Shown: piece after piece, positions 10,532-22,047 of the stretch
Position numbering within the stretch: the stretch's first letter is position 1
Layout of the letters: every line of letters begins with the position of its first letter
Origin: Gliomastix tumulicola
Taxonomy: Eukaryota > Ascomycota > Sordariomycetes > Hypocreales > Bionectriaceae
DNA length: 64,000 nucleotides
NCBI GenBank assembly: GCA_001599755.1
Contig: BCHX01000004.1
Coordinates: 3,658,001-3,722,000, forward strand
Direction: 5' to 3'
The notes under the pieces: generated by a model
What the model was told of the DNA's origin: nothing
The model's database searches: none
Seen by the model: the letters and a program-made list of their open reading frames with translations, nothing else
Program-made: the position numbers and the translations under genes

Positions 10532-13068
10532 ATGGCGATCACGAAGCAAATCAGCCAGATCCTCGTCCGCATCTGCACTCCATCTCACAATGGGACAACA
10601 GCAACAACAACTACAACAACAGCATCATCGTCACCAGCCTCAGACGATGAGGCTCACCAGCACAAGCACACCGGGGAGAAGCCGGACTTCCCGCCGACAT
10701 CCCAGCCCCTGATCAGGGACAAGCTGCCCGAGGAGCTCTGCGTCGAGTGCAGCAAGCTCGACGTCCGCGCGATGCTCGACGAGGAGAAGGTCGAGGTGTC
10801 CATGGGCCCCCTGAGCGACCACCTCACGCCCGGCTGCCCCTTCTGCCACCTCATCTCCGAGGTCGTGCACGTCAACTGGGGCGAGGGCTGGACGTCGGAG
10901 CGTCTGTGCGAGGAGTCGGAGCGCATGCCTACCGTCTTCGTGCAGAGCCGCAGTCCGCTGTCCATCATGAAGCGCGGCCGTCTCGAGTACCCCGAGCCTC
11001 GGTTGCTGATGGCTATGGACGTCACGCCGCCGGGCTACACGGAGAACAGGAGAGTGATTCGGGAGGTGGACCGTGTCAAGGACCGCTTCATCATCGCCGA
11101 GATCGAATCGGTCCCGAGCGCATACGACAGGGCGGAGGGGAAGAAGCCGCAGCTTGTGCCTCGACGGGAGGTAGGGCCAAGTGTCGACTATGACCTTGTC
11201 AAGTCGTGGATGCAGCGCTGCAAGACTCATCCACATACCGAGGAGGCGCGTGAGCACATGAACTTTGACATGTTCCATCATAGAAACGGGTTCCGCCTCA
11301 TCGACCTCGAGCAGGAGCGTCTGGTTCTTGTCAAGGAGAGATGCGCTTTCGCCGCCCTGTCCTACGTCTGGGGGAGACTCCCTACAGTGTTGTATCCTGG
11401 GGAGTTTGACGACGACAGCACGCCGGTGCTCCTCACTACGGTGGAAAATCTCGAGCAGCTGAGTGCCCCGGGAGGACTCTCTTTCGCCGCCATCGAAAAC
11501 ATGGACGGCGCCAAACTGCCCCAGACCGTGATCGATGCCATGACCCTCTGCCGCAACATCGGCATGCAGTATCTCTGGATCGACACGCTGTGCATCGTGC
11601 AAAACGACAAGAAGGACAAGGACTTCATGATCCAGAGCATGGACGACGTCTACGGCCACGCTGCGGTGACGCTCATCGCTGCTTCTGGCGACAACGCAGA
11701 CTACGGCCTGAGGGGAGTGAGCCACCGCGACGGACGACCCATCAACCCCTTTACCATCATCGACGACGGCATCACGGAGCATCTCAGCCTCTGCCCGCCA
11801 TCCCTGGGCGAGGAGGTGCGCACCTCTACATGGAACACTCGGGGCTGGACGTTCCAGGAGCAGGCGCTGTCTCAACGCTGTCTCTACTTCACCCCCGAAG
11901 AGCTCTTCTTCAACTGCATAGAGTGCCAGTGGCGGGAGGCCTACGACCTCGAGGACATCGACCCGGAGCTCGAACTACGCATCCGGACCGGTCCGCCGTG
12001 GTGGAATCGCAAGCTGCGGAAGGACCTTGATCCGACGCCCTACCATTACCTGGGCGATCTCACCGGCACGCTCACGCTCAAGGACTACCAGACGGCGGTG
12101 CAGGACTACAGCAGGAAGAGGCTGTCTTTCCCCGACGACGTGCTCAACGCGTTTGAGGGAGTGTTCAACCGATTCACCAAGGGCGCCGCCATCCGCGAGC
12201 TGACGCTGCATCAGACGCAGGGCATCCCCGTCAACCACCTGCATCAGGCTCTTCTGTGGTTCCCGTCCGAGCAGGCTGTCCAGCGCAAGTGTGCCAACCC
12301 CGAAGTGACCTTTTCCACATGGACATGGTACGTCTCTATCCGACCCCTTCAAGAACTGACTCAGCTAACCAGAACCACAGGGCCGCCTGGGATGGACCGA
12401 TCGAGTTCATCTTCGCCGACAGCATGTGGATCTCCCGCAACATCTCCCAGGTCCCGATGAAGAAGATCCCCGTCCACGTCCTCATCCTCTGCTGGTACTA
12501 CGGCGGCACGACGCGCAAGTTCTGGTCGCAGGACATGTGGGAGGTCATCTGCGAGAAGAAGGAGGTCCTCCGCGCGGGCGGCGGCGGTGGCGGCCGCCGC
12601 CGCCAGATGAAGACGCACGAGGCCACCGACGCCCTGCAGCAGCTCAAGAGCTACACGAGCGGCAACGTCGGCATCAGCGTCGACGAGCTGCTGGCCAAGG
12701 TGACCAACGACGAGGTGCACAACCTGGCCGTGGGCGAGCTGGGCTTCATCGGGGCGTACCTGGACGCCGGGGACGCGTCGCTCTCTGTAAAGGACGGCGA
12801 CCCCCGTGTGCATGAGTTCCGGATCGGTGATGATGGTCTGCACGAGGGCGAGTTCAGGTTTGACGAGGAGGCTGGCGAGGTGGATGAGTTCGTGGCTGTC
12901 GTCACCTCGGACACCATCACTCGAGACCCCGTGACGCAGTCCATCTTCCTCGGGCTGCAGACAGTGGACGGAGTATCCAGGAGGGTCGGTCTGGGTTGGA
13001 TATACTATTCCAAGAGCAAGGCCGACCCGAGACCGCCCTGGAAGTACAAGTTCTTCAGGTTGAATTAG
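10532..13068 (+). CDS. HET (heterokaryon incompatibility) domain protein
   Basis: Two exons, 10532-12327 and 12381-13068. The 53-nt intron (GTACGT...CCACAG) splits a Trp codon so that TFSTWTW runs into AAWDG; 827 residues. The ATG has a good context (caccATGg). After a Thr/Ser-rich N terminus comes a cysteine-containing segment (PGCPFCHLISE), then the HET domain at about residues 268-440: FAALSYVWG, LPQTVIDAMTLCR, YLWIDTLCIVQND, VYGHAAVTLIAASG and TRGWTFQEQALSQR. These are the canonical HET blocks. Such proteins trigger programmed cell death after fusion of incompatible hyphae, or respond to other non-self cues. Exon 2 carries a Gly/Arg-rich insertion (about residue 670). Many HET genes in a genome are not true incompatibility loci, so the allorecognition role is only a family inference. 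Confidence 0.9.
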
Positions 13069-13784
13069 GATCATTACTTAGGTACCATTTTGTATCATTA
13101 GCAGGCGCTTTTATTTCCCTTGCCTTTGCATATACATAGATTACTCTAGAGTGTTTTTAATGCATCTTCACTTCTTTCGGTATTGTCTCTTGAAATTGAG
13201 CATAAACAAGACCCGTTGTGGTTGTGGATTGCGATGTCTGTTGAGGGGGCCTCGAAAAAATAGCCGACCCTTGCCGGCATCGGCAATCCATGGCAAAAGG
13301 GCAAAACAAACACCTCAGCATTGGCAAAATGGAACCGTCAACGAAATGAGGACTCGAGAGATGTGTTCAATTATAACAAGGTCTAGTGGTGTGTGCCCGT
13401 CTCTAACCCCGGACTGTCTATGTCTCGCTGCTTTGACCAGCACCTCATGATGAGGGTGCAGTCGTCTTCTGGAAGGACCCCTGTTTCCAGATCAAAATCA
13501 AGTGAACTTTTTGTATCCCAGCTGAAAAGAAAAAAGGATATATCCCTCTAATGTCCTCCTGAACGCCGACCCTTAATGACAATCAATGTTCGTACAAAGC
13601 TCCGTCGCTTCCCAAATTTTTTGTTCGTAGGCCGTAAAAAGAGGAGATGGTATGTTGGGTATTTGTGGCAGAGAGAGAGGAGAACGGTCATCTCTCGTCA
13701 CGCTGCCGAAAGGGTGTGGAGGGGACGAAACGAATCCCCGTTGAATAATCGTGAATGTGCTCAGAGTCGAGGCGCATGCGTGCC
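13069..13784. other. Intergenic region between convergent genes
   Basis: AT-richer DNA between the 3' ends of the HET gene and the Ups2-like gene. Nothing beyond presumed untranslated regions is seen. Confidence 0.5.
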
Positions 13785-14366
13785 TCACTGCATTAACGCT
13801 TGCTGCCGCGCCTTCTCCTCAGCAAACACCTTGCGGCTCATCTCCAGCACGCGCTCGAACCCTTCCTTGCCCTTGATCGCGTTCTCGTGAAATCGCGTGA
13901 CGAGCGTGTCCTCGATGCTGTTCTTGATGCGCTGCCACCCGCCGCACAGCGCCGTGATGCGCGCGCTCTGCACGAACTCCGTGGCGGCGTGCCCGTGCCC
14001 GAGCCCGCCCGCGACCGGCCTGTAGACGACCTCCTCCTGCACGTTGACGAGGTTGCTCCACGTGAGGTTCTGCGAGACCATGGTGAGGGTGCGCGCGTGC
14101 GGGTCGACGTACGAGGCCTCGAAGACGAAGGACTCGTCCATGCAGTTGCCGATGATGGACTTCATCCACTCGGGCGCCGTCTGCTTGCAGGTGATGAGGC
14201 GCTCCGTGCGCAGGATGCCCGTCTCCGGATCGACGGTGCGCGAGAGCGTGTCGACGGCGATGACATGCTCGGATTTGTTGTTCCAGGGCCCGTACTTTTG
14301 CCAGTTGGCTGTTGAGACCTCGTCCCACGAGTAGTTGTATGTGACCGTGTTGGAGAAGACCTTCAT
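13785..14366 (-). CDS. PRELI/MSF1 family mitochondrial lipid-transfer protein (Ups2-like)
   Basis: An uninterrupted frame of 193 residues spanning the whole PRELI/MSF1 domain. The N terminus MKVFSNTVTYNYSWDEVSTANW matches the pattern of Ups2/Ups3 and PRELID3 proteins. It is followed by HVIAVDTLSRTVDPETG, LRTERLITCKQ and, near the C terminus, a family-typical NAIKGKEGFERVLE segment. Family members work in the mitochondrial intermembrane space, bound to Mdm35, moving phosphatidylserine (Ups2) or phosphatidic acid (Ups1) between membranes. The YxW...ANW start favours Ups2 over Ups1, but specificity cannot be settled by eye. The upstream leader region is unusually rich in short A and T runs. Confidence 0.88.
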   Translation of the reverse strand: MKVFSNTVTYNYSWDEVSTANWQKYGPWNNKSEHVIAVDTLSRTVDPETGILRTERLITCKQTAPEWMKSIIGNCMDESFVFEASYVDPHARTLTMVSQNLTWSNLVNVQEEVVYRPVAGGLGHGHAATEFVQSARITALCGGWQRIKNSIEDTLVTRFHENAIKGKEGFERVLEMSRKVFAEEKARQQALMQ

Positions 14367-15677
14367 TGTGACGGGTCGTGTGTGGACTGTAGGTAGGGAG
14401 GAAGTTTCGGTTGTAGGAGTTTGTTGTGTCTAGTCCGCGAGGGACGATTCTCGCTCGGTCGAGTCTCGATGCGAAGAAGCTCTTGCTAACGTCCTGTCGT
14501 CTCCTTCCGTATTCTTGTCGCGTGCGTTCCGCAGTCTTTTCGGTATCGGGGGGGGCAAAAAGATTTGGAGTATGCTCTTTCCCGGATATATGTAGTCGAA
14601 TGTCTCCGTGATCTCGTTGAAAAAAGGAGAAACGGAGAAAGCAGTAGAGTATTAAGTAGTAGTTAAAACGACACGCTTCTAAAAAAGAATGAATGGTATA
14701 GAAGAGTATCTCCTTTTTTTCTCTATTGTTCGTAAAGAAGAAAATGTGGATAGGGAGGATGTTCCCAGAATCGAGGGTGGAAAAGGGTTTTTTTTAATGC
14801 GCCCTTTTCCCGAAACTTTTCCCAAGGGTGGCGAGGCCGGCCTCATCGGTATTGCTGAAAATTCGAGATTGTCCTCTCCCCCCCTTCATCCCATCATCCG
14901 CGCGCCCCCACATATCGCCCCTTGATTGGTCCGATTAAGCTCTCAGGCATCTTATCGGGGGCGAGCGGGTCAGCAGCTAGTATAGATCGGGCTAGCAGCT
15001 ACGAGAAAAGATCGGGACGGAGCGCATTCGGCGTTGCTTACTGGCTGTGATTCGACCTTTTTCAGCATGTGGACGCTGCTGTTCGGCCTTCCCTTCGAAC
15101 GGAACGGCTGTCTTCGGGTCGGCTTCACGGTGGTGGTGGCGGAGTGGGAAAAAAAACTGGAGGATATCTGGAGTCGCCGTGGGAGAATCTGAGAATCGAG
15201 AACAGCCCATTGGATGATCTCTTCTATTTCTTTCTCCATGTTCTGCCTATCTGCTCCGTGTGGAGAGTCCTGGGGAGGGAAAACTCTACAGTATCGATTC
15301 CTCTACCCATACGGACGTCCTCGATATCGGACCAGTCATATCTCACTTCTCGAATATCTCTCGGCGATCCTACGTGTATATGCTCCCATCCTGCATGTCC
15401 ATCCCTCGGCACTACGTCGCGATTGGTTTGAGTGTCGCCAATCAACCAACACGTACTTCTCAAGGCAAAAAAGCCAGTGATGAATTCCTGTCCCAATTGC
15501 ATCAATTCCAACTGCAGAAGATACTTGCTGATCCCTCATGAATACGAGTCTCCCCATGAACAAGCCAGCAGACAGCGGTCAAGGTAACGTTAGATGTCGT
15601 GTCATTTCTCAGTTACTGAATCATCAGACGGCCGTTTTCCAGACCCAGCTCCGCATATATATAACTATATGTACCAT
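14367..15677. other. Intergenic region
   Basis: 1.3 kb upstream of the Ups2-like gene and downstream of methionine aminopeptidase 2. Several A- and T-runs occur at 14620-14820. The open frames on both strands are short and mutually overlapping; none is supported as a gene. Confidence 0.45.
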
Positions 15678-17226
15678 TTAGTAATCATCACCGCGGCTGA
15701 TGACCTCCTTTACGGTTGGTCGAATCAGGATAGTCTGCGAAGGGAGAGGTCAGCTGAGTCGTCTAAGAGGAATACGCGCGGCACGGAGGCGACTTACGTG
15801 CTCGAACTGAGCCGTGTAGGAGCCCTTCTTGTCACACAAGGGCGGGTATGCTTCGACAATGCCGTTTTGTACGAGGTTGTTCAGCTAGAAGGACGTCAGC
15901 ATACATGATACAGGAACACACATCGGCCGTGCCAGAAGCTAGCAGTGCAAGACTCACCCCAAGCAGGTATTTCTCCTGGCCAATACGGTCCAAGTATCGG
16001 CGGCAGAAAGGCAGTGTGCCAAAGTTCTTGTTGATCACGTTGAGGAGCGACTTGGCAGACCCCAGTCGGAGGTCGATCTTGCCGACATCACCGTTCTTGG
16101 CATAGTGGGAGGTCTCCATGTCGTCCCTCACGAACCCGTTGCCGGTGCTGCCAAACGTCTCGATGGCGAAGACGTCGCCCTCCTCCATCTTGGTGTCGTC
16201 GTTGCTCTTGACGATGGGCACCGCCTTGGTGCCGTGGATGCTGTACGGCAGGATGTTGTGGCCCGTGAGGTTGCGGATGCTCTTGACGGGGTACGTCGTG
16301 CCGTCGATCTCGACCTCGAAGCTCTCCATGGTCTCCTGGATGATGCCGCCGATCTCGCCGACGCGGGCGTCGATGCCGGCCTCGCGGACGCCCGCGTTGG
16401 TGGCCTCCTGGACGGCCTTGAGCAGGTTGTCGTACTTGGGCTCAAAGGCCATGGTGAAGGCCGAGTCGACGATGCGCCCGTTGACGTGCACGCCAAAGTC
16501 CACCTTCATGACGTCCTCCTGCTGCAGGACCATCTTGTTCCCCGCGTTGGGCGTGTAGTGCGCCGCGCAGTGGTTGAGGCTCAGCCCGCAGGGGAAGCCC
16601 ATGCCCGCCTTGAGCGCGTCGCCCTCGGTCAGCCCGTCGTGGCCCGTCAGCGCGCGCACGCTGTTCTCGATCGTCTCCGCGATCGACGTCAGCGACTGGC
16701 CCGGCTTGACGCTCTTCTGCACGTGCCGCCGCACCTGGCGGTGCACCTCGGCCGCCTCGCGGTAGTCGGTCAGGAAGTCGCTGTTGAGGTTGTCCAGGTG
16801 GCGCTTCTCCTCGCTCGTCGTGCGGTACCCGTTCTCGTCCCTGTACTCGACCTCCTCGCCCGCCGGGTAGCTCTTGTTGGGGAACAGCGTGCTCAGCAGC
16901 ACCGAGGGGGGCTCCGTCTGGGCCGTGGGCTTCTTCTTCTTCTTCTTGGGCTTCCTCTTCTTCTTCTTCTTGGCCGCGCCCGTTCCTTCCCCTCCGGCCG
17001 CGGGCGCGCCGTTCTCGTCGGCGTCGTCCTCCGAGTCGTCGCTGTGGTCGTCTTCGGCGGCGGCAGCAGCTCCGTTGGTCGTGGACTTGGTGGGCTTGTC
17101 GTCCACTGCGAGTGAAGATGATGTTAGTAAAACCCACCCCACGTACACATTGATATGATGATGGCGGCTGTCGTTGCACCCACCTTTAAGCTCCTTGAGA
17201 GCGTCAACCGGTGCCTGGGCTGCCAT
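15678..17226 (-). CDS. MAP2: Methionine aminopeptidase 2 (MetAP2)
   Basis: Four minus-strand exons: 17184-17226, 15958-17105, 15798-15884 and 15678-15734; 444 residues. The intron phases give MAAQAPVDALKELKVDDKPTK at the start and GIVEAYPPLCDKKGSYTAQFEH then TILIRPTVKEVISRGDDY at the end, the exact MetAP2 tail. A Lys-rich N-terminal block (about residues 50-75), typical of MetAP2 and linked to ribosome/eIF2 binding, precedes the pita-bread catalytic domain. Metal ligands are visible: Asp in MKVDFGVHVNGRIVDSAF (two Asp), His in TGHNILPYSIHG, Glu in AIETFGSTG, and the last Glu in AQFEH. His in LNHCAAHYTPN is the fumagillin-reactive position in this family. It removes initiator methionine co-translationally in the cytosol. 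Confidence 0.96.
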
Positions 17227-18212
17227 GTTGATCGCAGTGTCTCGAGATGCAATAGCAGTCGAGTCCGGCGGTTTCCTCCCTCAGATGCGGGCAGAGCGTC
17301 GTTGAAATAGTCGACGCAGGGGAAAAAAAAATTATTACGAAATTCGGTGTCAGCTGGCAAGCATCGGCCGCCGTCGCCCCAAGGCAGAGCCCCGCTGGAA
17401 TTTTTACCCCGCCAGCTGCGACGTGGGTGACGCTCCGCCAGTGCAAAACGCCTTGGACAGAATAAGGCGGGCAGCCACCGTCCACGTGCGCTGGGGGAGG
17501 AGTGCAGGTGCGGTTCGTTGCCTCATTATTGCCCGGGTCTAGTTCCTCGTGAGAATACAATTTTGAGAGAACAAGGAGCCGGGTCTGCCTTGCCAAGATC
17601 GTTGAGCCTCATTCCCCCAGCTGTTTTCGACAGGGCTGGCACCGTTGGGTGAGGTGGTTACACAGCGTGAACCATGACGATCCTTAGCTACCTTGAACAT
17701 CGCTAAGCTATAGGGCGTTCGGTGATTTACAGTGGCCTAGACTGCCTGAATTGTGATCAATAATCATTTTAGCACCGGGCAAATGGCCTTGAACCTTCCT
17801 TGTTCTTAAATGAACGTTGGGTGGCACGGTCACTGTTCGCTCTACCGCCTCGCCTCAAGGCCAATATTATACACTGCGTAAATCAGCCTACCGAGGCATT
17901 CCAAGCCTTGTTCTGAGTGATGCCGTCAACATGACTGTCTACGCAGTTGCCTGAGAACAATCGAGAACTTTTCTCGACAGCAAGGTAGCAGTCCCCGTTT
18001 TTGTCACCCCTCCACTGACATCAAGTTGCATCGGACGGTGGAGTCTCGCGCAGCTCCGGCCGACAATGAACTCGCCCTGCTCATCAGATCTCGGAACCCG
18101 ACCAGCAGCTTCACTTTGCATCTTCACAAGAAAAAACGGCCTGGCACGGACTTGGGTTGAACAGGACCAGATTTACCGGGAAAATCCGCCTGCTTCTATC
18201 CCCTTCGGCGTT
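17227..18212. other. Divergent intergenic region
   Basis: About 1 kb between MetAP2 (-) and the P-loop kinase (+). No gene-like content. The in-frame stretch at 18066-18212 upstream of the kinase ATG is treated as leader. Confidence 0.45.
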
Positions 18213-19087
18213 ATGGAGGCGCAGGTTCAGAGGCTCGTTGATAAGACATGGGAGAAGTACCTGCAGCTGCCTGAGGGGCGTCGGCTCAGTAGGTCACGAG
18301 CACTCTCGGAACCATCATCCAGTCTATTAACAGGACTCATAGTGATTGGGATCGCTGGCATCCCTGGCTCGGGTAAGACACCCCTCGCTCGCATGAAAGC
18401 GGCCAAATAAAATTGCCAGAACCAAGCCTCAAAACCGCCACGCACACGCTCGCTAACCATACATCTAAAACACAACCAAAAGGCAAGACCACCCTAGCCC
18501 ACACCGTCGCCCAGCGCCTCGCAAAGCGGATAGAAAAAGAAGACCCCTCGTACAAAGGCGGCGTCGGCGCCCTGGCCGTACCCATGGACGGCTTCCACCT
18601 CACCCGGAAAGCCCTCTCGGCCATGCCGGACCCGGACAACGCCCACGCCCGGCGCGGCGCTGCCTTCACCTTTGACGCCCAGGGCTTCCTCGCCTTCGTG
18701 ACGGAGCTGCGGGACAACGTCACCGGTGCGCTGTTCGCGCCGACCTTTGACCACGCCGTCAAGGACCCCAAGGAGCGGGACCTGGCGATCGGCCCGGAGG
18801 AGCGCGTCGTGCTCGTCGAGGGGCTGTACGTCGCGCTCGACGAGCCCGTGTGGCGGGATGCGGCCAGGGTCTTTGACGAGCTGTGGTTCGTGGACGTCGA
18901 CTTCGAGAGGGCGCGGAAGAGGCTGCGAGAGAGGCACCTCCGGGCGGGGATTGTGCAGACGCTCGAGGACGGGGACAAGAGGGCCATGGAGAACGACCTG
19001 GTGAATGGGAGGCAGATCATAGACAACCGGCTGCCTGTCGCCGAGGTCATCCAGAGCTTGGAGGATGGGGAATGGGTGCACGAGTAG
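18213..19087 (+). CDS. P-loop kinase of the uridine kinase/phosphoribulokinase family (YFH7-like)
   Basis: Exons 18213-18372 and 18483-19087 with a 110-nt intron (GTAAGA...CAAAAG); 254 residues. The intron cuts through the Walker A motif: GIAGIPGSG lies in exon 1 and KTTLAHTV in exon 2, so neither exon alone looks like a kinase. Further motifs: PMDGFHLTRKAL (substrate/Mg loop), DNAHARRGAAFTFD, APTFDHAVKDP, VVLVEGLYVAL (Walker B-like) and a basic RKRLRERHLRAGI lid. This arrangement resembles yeast Yfh7, bacterial fructose/pantothenate kinase-like proteins and uridine kinases. The natural substrate is not known from sequence. An upstream in-frame ATG at 18066 would add 49 residues of unlikely composition, so I chose 18213. 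Confidence 0.82.
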
Positions 19088-19215
19088 AAGGAAAGAACTA
19101 GAAAAGCGATGTAGACCAATCATTTTTGCTGGCGTGTATTTGCCGCAGCATTTTTGCTGCAGATAAAGGGGGAAGCCTTGATGCCTGAGAAGGGCGACGA
19201 CGGCCTCCCCTTGGC

Positions 19216-20515
19216 TCATCCCGTTGCGTGACTCAGCTCGCTCATCTGTCGAGCCATACTCGAGCCAACCCCCTTTTTCGACTGCGCCGACGCCTGATCC
19301 CACTTGTCCTGGTCCTTCTGGTCGCCCAGCGGCTGCTGATCCAGACCAAGAATCTCCAGCAGCTCGGGGATCTCCACGTGATCTCTCGTCGTCTTCATCC
19401 GGTGGCACCACGTCACGCGCTTCGACTCGACCCTCCTGCTATCCTCCTGCTCGCCGTCCACGCTGATCGGGGCCTGCTCCTCCCGCGGCGTCGTGACGGG
19501 GGTGACCATGTCCGGCGGCTCGAAGAGGAACTCGCCGCCGACCTGGCTGAAGTTGCCCGACTTGAAGGCCTTGCCCGTCGGGATGGACTTGAGGCCCTGC
19601 GCGATGGACATGACGATGGACGAGCCCATGGACCGCCGCATGTACGTCGGCTTGGCGCCCATCTCCCACGTCTGCGTCATGCCGAGCTCCTTGAACAGCG
19701 AGCGCTGCGGGTCCGTGTAGATGGGGAAGCGGCAGCCCGTGGTCTGCGCGTAGAAGTCGATGAGCGACGGCTCGCCGCAGCCGATGATGAGGATGAAGGT
19801 GCTGACGGGGAGCCGGAGCAGGGACTCAGGCGTGATGATCTCGGAGAGGGTACGGAGGTACTCCTGGCAGTTCTGTTTCACATTAGCATCCCGTGGCGGA
19901 AGAAGGACGGGGGACCTCCCCGGCCGGTGGTGTCTCATATCATACCCCGCAGAAGAAGTGCCGGACGAAGATGATGAGGACGCGGCGGGCGACGTTGGTC
20001 CCGCTGTACAGCGTCTTGAAGGTGCGCGACTTCCCGTCCTTGTCTAGGACGATGTAGTCGTCGATCTGCTTGATCTTCTCCGGCGACGGCAGCTCGTTTG
20101 TCGTCGCAAGCTCGCCCTCAAAGTCCTCCGGCTGCGTCTTGTCGATCTGGATAGAAGACGGCGGCGTGGCACGCTGCCGCTGACTCGTTGACGTCCGCGC
20201 CGCATCTCCGCTGCCAGGGTCGCCGTTGCTGCTGCTCTGCTCCGGGTCGGGAACCGGCCCCTTCTGGTCCCCGACTACATTCTGGCCGCTGCTGCTGCCG
20301 CCGCCGCCGTGGCCGGCGTTACTGGCCTCATACGCCGGTGGGGGGTCATCAGGGACGTTATCATTCCCAAACGCAGGCCCAGCTACGGCCGTCGCCGCCG
20401 ATTCTGACGTCGCGGGCGTGCTGTTGCTTCCGCTCCCAACGGGCTTCCGCTCGATCCTCTGGGCCGGCGGCGGCGGCTGCTGCCCTACCTCCCGCGCCTT
20501 GTCGTCTTCGGCCAT
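19216..20515 (-). CDS. AhpC/TSA-type peroxiredoxin-like protein (AAED1/PRXL2-like)
   Basis: Exons 19946-20515 and 19216-19872 with a 73-nt intron; 408 residues. The N-terminal ~140 residues are disordered, rich in Pro, Ser and Gly, and include a PPAY (PPxY) motif that could bind WW domains. The thioredoxin-like domain (about residues 150-290) follows: VLIIFVRHFFCG joins across the intron to NCQEYLRTL, giving a Cys-Gly-Asn-Cys pair. Then come STFILIIGCGEP, FPIYTDPQRSLFKELGM and a long GEFLFEPP strand. This matches the AhpC/TSA antioxidant family (AAED1/PRXL2), whose members are presumed redox enzymes. The splice site falls exactly between the two cysteines. Cellular role unknown; probably cytosolic. 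Confidence 0.8.
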
Positions 20516-21168
20516 CGGTGTTCCGCGCGAGGTTTGAAAAATGGAATTCACGGCTTTCTCGTACCGACTAGTGGGAGAGAACCTAAGAGAATAGAGGAAG
20601 TTGAGGAGAGAGGTGAAACCGAACTTCCAAGTTTCCTTCAGCTTGCCCCGTGCCGACCCTTTAGTACCTGTAGCGCCGGGACTCCACTGTGCCGGGACGA
20701 CTGCGCCACGTTTGAGTACGAAGATCAACGCCAGGCCGCAGTTGAAGATCGATAATGAGATTTTTTTCTCAGAGAATCCTTTCGCTTGTGACACAAGCGG
20801 TGTCATGGATATTGAGAAGCCGCCTGTAGTTTGAGCGTCGGTTACCCAATCACAAACAATAAACTACTCGCTTAAGTCGTCATCGTCATCCAGTGTTTGA
20901 ACTACAGCTTGTAGACACACGCCGTCATAGCGCTAGACCGCTATCTCTCGCCCACTAAATTTAGCTCAACACCCCCTAAACGAGATCCCGTCAGCTCAAA
21001 CCCCACGGAACGCTTAACCGGTCTAGAACTCTGTCCAAGCCTCCCCGCCAATCTTTTGTCGCTTCCAGTCCGATTTTTGCAACCCAGCTCGGCGAAAACA
21101 CCCCCGTCCAGCTTGACACCTATTACCAGGGGTTCGAAAGCGCACCGCCCAGCTGATATACGTAAGCC
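20516..21168. other. Divergent promoter region
   Basis: 653 bp between the peroxiredoxin-like gene (-) and a small gene (+). No other feature recognised. Confidence 0.5.
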
Positions 21169-21620
21169 ATGGACGACGAAGCCGATGGCATCTTCAACAT
21201 CGCCCTGTCCGACTCGGACGTGGAGGAGACGCCAGCCAAGCCCGCGCGCCGCACCGATCAGACTGAGGCTGCCTTCCAAGAGGTCAAGACCTCGTATTCC
21301 GCAAGGATCGAAAACGGCAACGTATGCAGCCCCCTCTTCCCTTACATGAATACCGTACTGTACTCAGCCGCACCTTGCAGATCGCCAAGTCTCTAAAGCT
21401 GCCACTGGGCCCTGATGCGGGCAAGACCCAGGTCCAGGACACCATATACGCCGTAGAGGAACTCTACTTTTTCAGGCAATTCGATGAGGCCATAGAGCTC
21501 GTGGGCAAGCTTCTTTCCGAGGGTAGCTGTGAGAAATTAGGCTCCGGGCCGGAGAGGGAGCTATTAGAATTATACCGGTCTAGATGTGAGGCAAAGAAAA
21601 AGAAACAGCTGTCAGGCTGA
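21169..21620 (+). CDS. Small conserved-looking protein, function unknown
   Basis: Exons 21169-21321 and 21381-21620 with a 59-nt intron (GTATGC...CTTGCAG); 130 residues. The N terminus is acidic (MDDEADGIFNIALSDSDVEE). The C-terminal half (GKTQVQDTIYAVEELYFFRQFDEAIELVGKLL) looks like a single TPR-type helical hairpin and ends in a Lys-rich tail. The frame joins cleanly across the intron and the ATG context is good. I do not recognise a named family. Confidence 0.7.
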
Positions 21621-22047
21621 ACCCCAACGACCTCGCGCTCCCTTGAACTTTGTCAGTGTCTTCCTATAAGCTCGGGCTCTGCCAGCTTCAAGCGATCTAC
21701 ATGAACGATATAGGAAACTTGTACGAACTCCCGTCGAACAGACTGTCTCAGCAGCGGCGTAGCCTGTGGCCGAGAGCATCATGACACGAGCACAGATGGC
21801 AAGGGAAACAGGAAGTGTGTTCAGAATATCACATTGTCCCCTACGCTGATTCGCTTCCCCATTTCAGATCCTAAAGACCCGCTGTTATTCTGCCGCTACA
21901 TGCGCTCGCTCGCACTACTCATACCGACGCTTCTTATCGTGATACGCTTTCCCCCAGACATAAGATGCCACCACCTTTCTCTTCATCAAAACAAGTTCAC
22001 CAAGCGTTGGTGAGGGATGATCCGGTCCTAAGAATAGGTATACGGAG
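21621..22047. other. Intergenic region between convergent genes
   Basis: 427 bp between two gene 3' ends; no recognisable content. Confidence 0.5.

Noticed and set aside
10640..11875. 411-codon open frame antisense to the HET gene
   Set aside because: A shadow of the HET exon; no start context or conserved motif.
16105..17115. 336-codon open frame antisense to methionine aminopeptidase 2
   Set aside because: Same codon-bias shadow; the protein is Val/Leu/Arg-rich with no motif.
21120..21150. GGGGTTCGAAAGC resembling a tRNA T-arm
   Set aside because: No acceptor-stem complement or anticodon arm at the right distance; it lies in the leader of the small gene.
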